The notes under the pieces were generated by a model that saw only the letters and a list, made by a program, of their open reading frames with translations, was not told the DNA's origin and made no database searches. This document shows, one piece after another, positions 60,760 through 64,000 of a DNA stretch of 64,000 nt. Numbering within the stretch: position 1 is the first letter of the stretch; each line of letters opens with the position of its first letter. The DNA comes from Luidia sarsii (Eukaryota; Echinodermata; Asteroidea; Paxillosida; Luidiidae): NCBI GenBank assembly GCA_949987565.1, contig OX465105.1, forward strand, positions 25,295,632-25,359,631. Reading direction: 5' to 3'. The position numbers and the translations under genes are program-made.

Positions 60760-63315
60760 GTGAGTAGGTTTTTTTTTTTCCTTCTCTTCTCCCCCTCCCC
60801 CTGTTCCGATCCGCCGTTCTTTGTTCTTGGCGTGTACTGTACGCCGTGTGCACGCTAACTGCACTCGTCGGCGTGCGTGGTGAGAGCCGCCGTGATCCTA
60901 GCTCCAGACACGGCCGATCCCCTGCCCCTCACCACCACCGAATCCAAACCATGTTCCAAACCATTTTCACTTTGTTTTCCTCTCGTGCTTTTTTTTTTTA
61001 CCAATTCCCCGAACGCACATCATGCTGGACTCATCAGGGAACGCAGGTACCCCCCAAAAAACCCTCGCCAGCTCCCTCCATCGGGAGATTAATTGCCTTC
61101 TTCGTCGGTTTTTTTGTGGCCGTCCTGACCGCTTCTTAAGTTTGGCCTTCCGAATCTTATGGCCTTTGTCCGCTCTGCTGTGGCCGTGGTACCGTTCACG
61201 TTTTTTAAATGGCTTTGTTCGCCCTGCGTTGCACGCCTGCACGTACCCCCGAGAAGGAAATTGCATTGTTCCTTTTTTTTTTGTTTAATCGGAGTGTCCA
61301 AGCAGGAAGAAAAGGTATCCCCTGGAATGAAAATGGGTATTTTCATTAGGATAGGGAAGAATTATTATCTCTTTTACTGGATTCTGCTCAGCCCTCTTTT
61401 CCAGTAAAATTGTGTATGTGTTGTAACCAATAATCAAAACTAGTTTAGTTATCAGCCTTTCTACATGTACTTGAGTTTTAGTTTTTGAAGTGTGATTATA
61501 TCTCTCAAGTTTCATGATTAAATATGGCTCTTTCAATTAAAATTCCATTATATAAGTTCTGATAATTAGTGATTAATTTGTAACATTCACAAACCGTCTG
61601 AAATTTAAAAGTGCTGTGTTTTGTTGCACTTTCTAAATACTAGGGCCTGACCGGACAACATAATCATGAACTAATGCATTCAACATTCTCTAACACAGAC
61701 TCGGTTCTAATTTGATTTGATTGGAAACCAGATATTTATGATATCTTTGTGCTTTTTGTGTACCCAACTTTAAATGCTACAGCATTTGGTTTTTCTCTGA
61801 CATCTGACTCTGAGACGGTTTGTGCATGACTGCCTGTGCGTTTGAGCCCTAGCATTTGTTTCAATTGAGCAGATTCAAAATATAAAGTAGCTTTGCCTCT
61901 TGACCGAAACTTGTGGATGAAACTGAAAGTCAGAATTAACGGTTTTTACTTTAAATGTACTTTATTAAAATGACACTTTGGTGACATTTGGCGCAGTCTT
62001 GACACCAAGGGGGTAGAAAGTTGAACAGAGTTGAATGAGAAAATATTCAGTGGTAGGGATAAGGTCACAGAAAAGTCCTCTGACCCTGTGACCTATGACC
62101 GGTGACACCTGACTTAAAAAAAAAAATTGCATCAAGCATTGTCTGGAACAGTAGAAGTTACAGTACAATGCATTTGACGCTTACACGTGCGCCTAAACAC
62201 TGAGCAGTTTGGCAGGCATACCGAGTGAATTTGAGCAAGTTTCTGCACTGCAGAGCGCTGTGGATGAGTAAAGGGGACAATGGAATTGGTCTGTGTGAAG
62301 ACTGATGAATCATTTTGCGCTTTGTTGTCCCCAGACAAAGTGCACCCCTGTGTTCCAGACTTGTGGTTTTCAGAGGGCACATGCTGTCGGAGTAGGCCTG
62401 TGTGGTCCCTTGCTCATAATGGTGGAGAACCACATTGCTTACTGTACATGTATACCAAACAGAAATCTGGTCTGAAGCTTTCCTTTCTTTCTCCTTTGGA
62501 GACTCTCTGGACCTCCCTCTGCCTCCCCCTACCCCCTATCAGCCACCATGCCCTCCCATTGGTGCCCGATGAAGTTGGTCTGAAACTTGATCCCAAACTT
62601 AGAGGGAGGTTTAAGTGTTGGATTACCTGCTGGTTACAAACAAAAAGAGCTCCCCCCCCCTAAGAAAAAAAACACCAAATCTGGGCTGCCGAATGAAAAT
62701 GGCTGATTGAGCCACTCATTATTTTGTTGGCAGTTTTGAACTGCTGGGCCTAGGCCGTTATTTAGGCTGTGCATTTACATGTACACATATGTATGTTCTG
62801 TAGTTAAACTGTATACGTACGTCGTACGGTATGCAAACTGCACTTTTAAAATTTAATGGATATTTTCTTATCGTGCTTGTTATCGGTTGAATATGGTTGC
62901 TGTCGTGCTGCGGGCATGCTCTGAATCCCCAGCGAAGTGAGGTAGGCACGATGGGATGCAATTGGCAGAGGGACAGAGACGGCATTGGCGCTGCGCATCA
63001 GCTCGCCGACCGTTTCCAGACTGGCGCGTCGCGAGCGGTGTCCGCCTCACACTAAATCCCGCATCGACGTACCTGTTGAGGTCGTCATTTTCCCCCATTG
63101 TCAGGCCCATGTTCTGCCGAAAATTGAAAGGAACCGCTCGAGCGCATTGTAATGAGACGCACAACCTGAGAGCCTTGAATTTCAGCAGCACCGCTATGCC
63201 TGACCGCCACCCACAGGCAATATCTGAGGGCGAGTGGGCTCCTCCGCTAATTGCCATAGAAACGCACGGTTTCTTTGTGGCCATGTGACACTCTCCCCCG
63301 CCTCTCTCTCTCTCC

Positions 63316-63342
63316 TTTTTTTTTTTTTTTGAGGGGGGGGGG
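63316..63342. repeat. Poly(T) joined to poly(G)
   Basis: About 14 T followed by GA and 9 G. Confidence 0.7.
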
Positions 63343-63746
63343 AGGTGACTGTCAGGCTCCAAACCCCAGTCATTGATCGGTGGCGTCGGACGTTACCACC
63401 GCCAGCGACGCCAGAGGAAGATGCGGGGCGGCATTGCCTCTGGCCATTGTTGATTAGAGCTTGAATGAATAACGACACTTTTCCCTCTCGCTCTCACTCG
63501 TACCTTTTTTTCTCCCCGAACCCAAGTGAAATTTTCACTGCCCGAGGGTTTGTCACTGTGCATGGGCACAGACAGTATGCTAGTGGTATAATTTATGTAC
63601 ATGTATGTATGTACAGCGGACATATAAGTACTGTACATCTGTGCATGTCCATGTGTTCATCTGGACTTCAATTAACTGGAAGGCCGCTATATTGTGGCCA
63701 CGCATTTCCGGTTACAATCCCAAATGAAGGCCCTGGAGGAAGATTC

Positions 63747-63773
63747 CCCCCCCCCCCCCCCGCCAAAAAAAAA
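63747..63773. repeat. Poly(C) joined to poly(A)
   Basis: About 14 C, GCC, then 9 A. This is the reverse complement of the T-run/G-run composites seen elsewhere. A similar one (C10 then A21) lies at 31527-31560. Confidence 0.7.
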
Positions 63774-64000
63774 GGAACTGAAAAATGCCTCCAGTGTTGA
63801 TCCAGAGTGTCTGAATAAAATGTGCACATGTCACGCTTTCCGCACGTATTCAATATGCCCCTCTTGTGTCTGGCAGTAACATGATCCCTCACAAAATGTA
63901 ATTGTAAATTGCATATCAATATTTTGTACTTCAGGATGTTGGTCATGCTTAACTTGTTCACCCTGTATTCATTATTAAGTTTAATTTCCCAAAAAACTGT

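Larger units (their letters stand above)
60760..64000 (+). other. NLK: NLK intron 1 (incomplete)
   Basis: No kinase exon was recognised. It contains a GC-richer block at 62930-63290, homopolymer composites at 63316-63342 and 63747-63773, and otherwise AT-rich sequence without clear repeats. Confidence 0.6.

Overview
This is animal genomic DNA: intron-rich genes separated by dense families of short inverted-repeat elements, tRNA-derived SINEs, minisatellites and one tyrosine-recombinase retrotransposon. Six protein-coding genes can be rebuilt exon by exon from recalled similarity to vertebrate proteins: PIPOX (9072-14322, +), XBP1 (22762-25987, +), PELO (29743-38478, +), NLE1 (40657-49796, -), MRPL18 (50980-54532, +) and the first coding exon of NLK (60578-60759, +, running off the window). 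The gene content and repeat style suggest an invertebrate deuterostome, with an echinoderm as the best guess. Hemichordate or cephalochordate cannot be excluded by eye.

Layout. 1-9000 holds no gene. It carries inverted-repeat elements, a 50-bp tandem array (4206-5482) and a near-perfect 42-bp array (about 7048-7846). 9072-14322 is PIPOX in eight exons, ending in the peroxisomal signal AKL. 14336-14753 is a foldback element whose arm has become a 28-bp minisatellite. 16408-21204 is an apparently full-length retrotransposon of the DIRS/PAT/Ngaro group with split direct repeats. 22579-25987 is XBP1 with an ERSE-like promoter element. 26830-29400 is repeats. PELO has ten exons and meets NLE1 (eleven exons) tail to tail near 40 kb. 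MRPL18 has four exons. 56925-58200 is a second, larger copy of the 28-bp minisatellite. NLK begins after a GC-rich leader, and its first intron fills the rest of the window.

The most notable locus is XBP1. It keeps the two IRE1 stem-loops, but the unconventional intron is 20 nt instead of the 26 nt of human XBP1. The unspliced reading frame keeps a hydrophobic segment and a C-terminal peptide that matches, to the same distance from the stop, the translational-arrest peptide of vertebrate XBP1u. The whole mRNA-tethering and pausing mechanism therefore appears to be present in this animal.

The genes do not form a pathway. They are housekeeping and stress genes: peroxisomal amine oxidation, unfolded-protein response, ribosome rescue, 60S assembly, mitochondrial ribosome and Wnt/MAPK-like signalling. 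NLK, PIPOX and NLE1 are, from memory, also linked on human chromosome 17q11-q12, so part of the grouping may be ancestral. Three of 33 readable splice donors are GC instead of GT. All exon models are by-eye inferences without transcript data.
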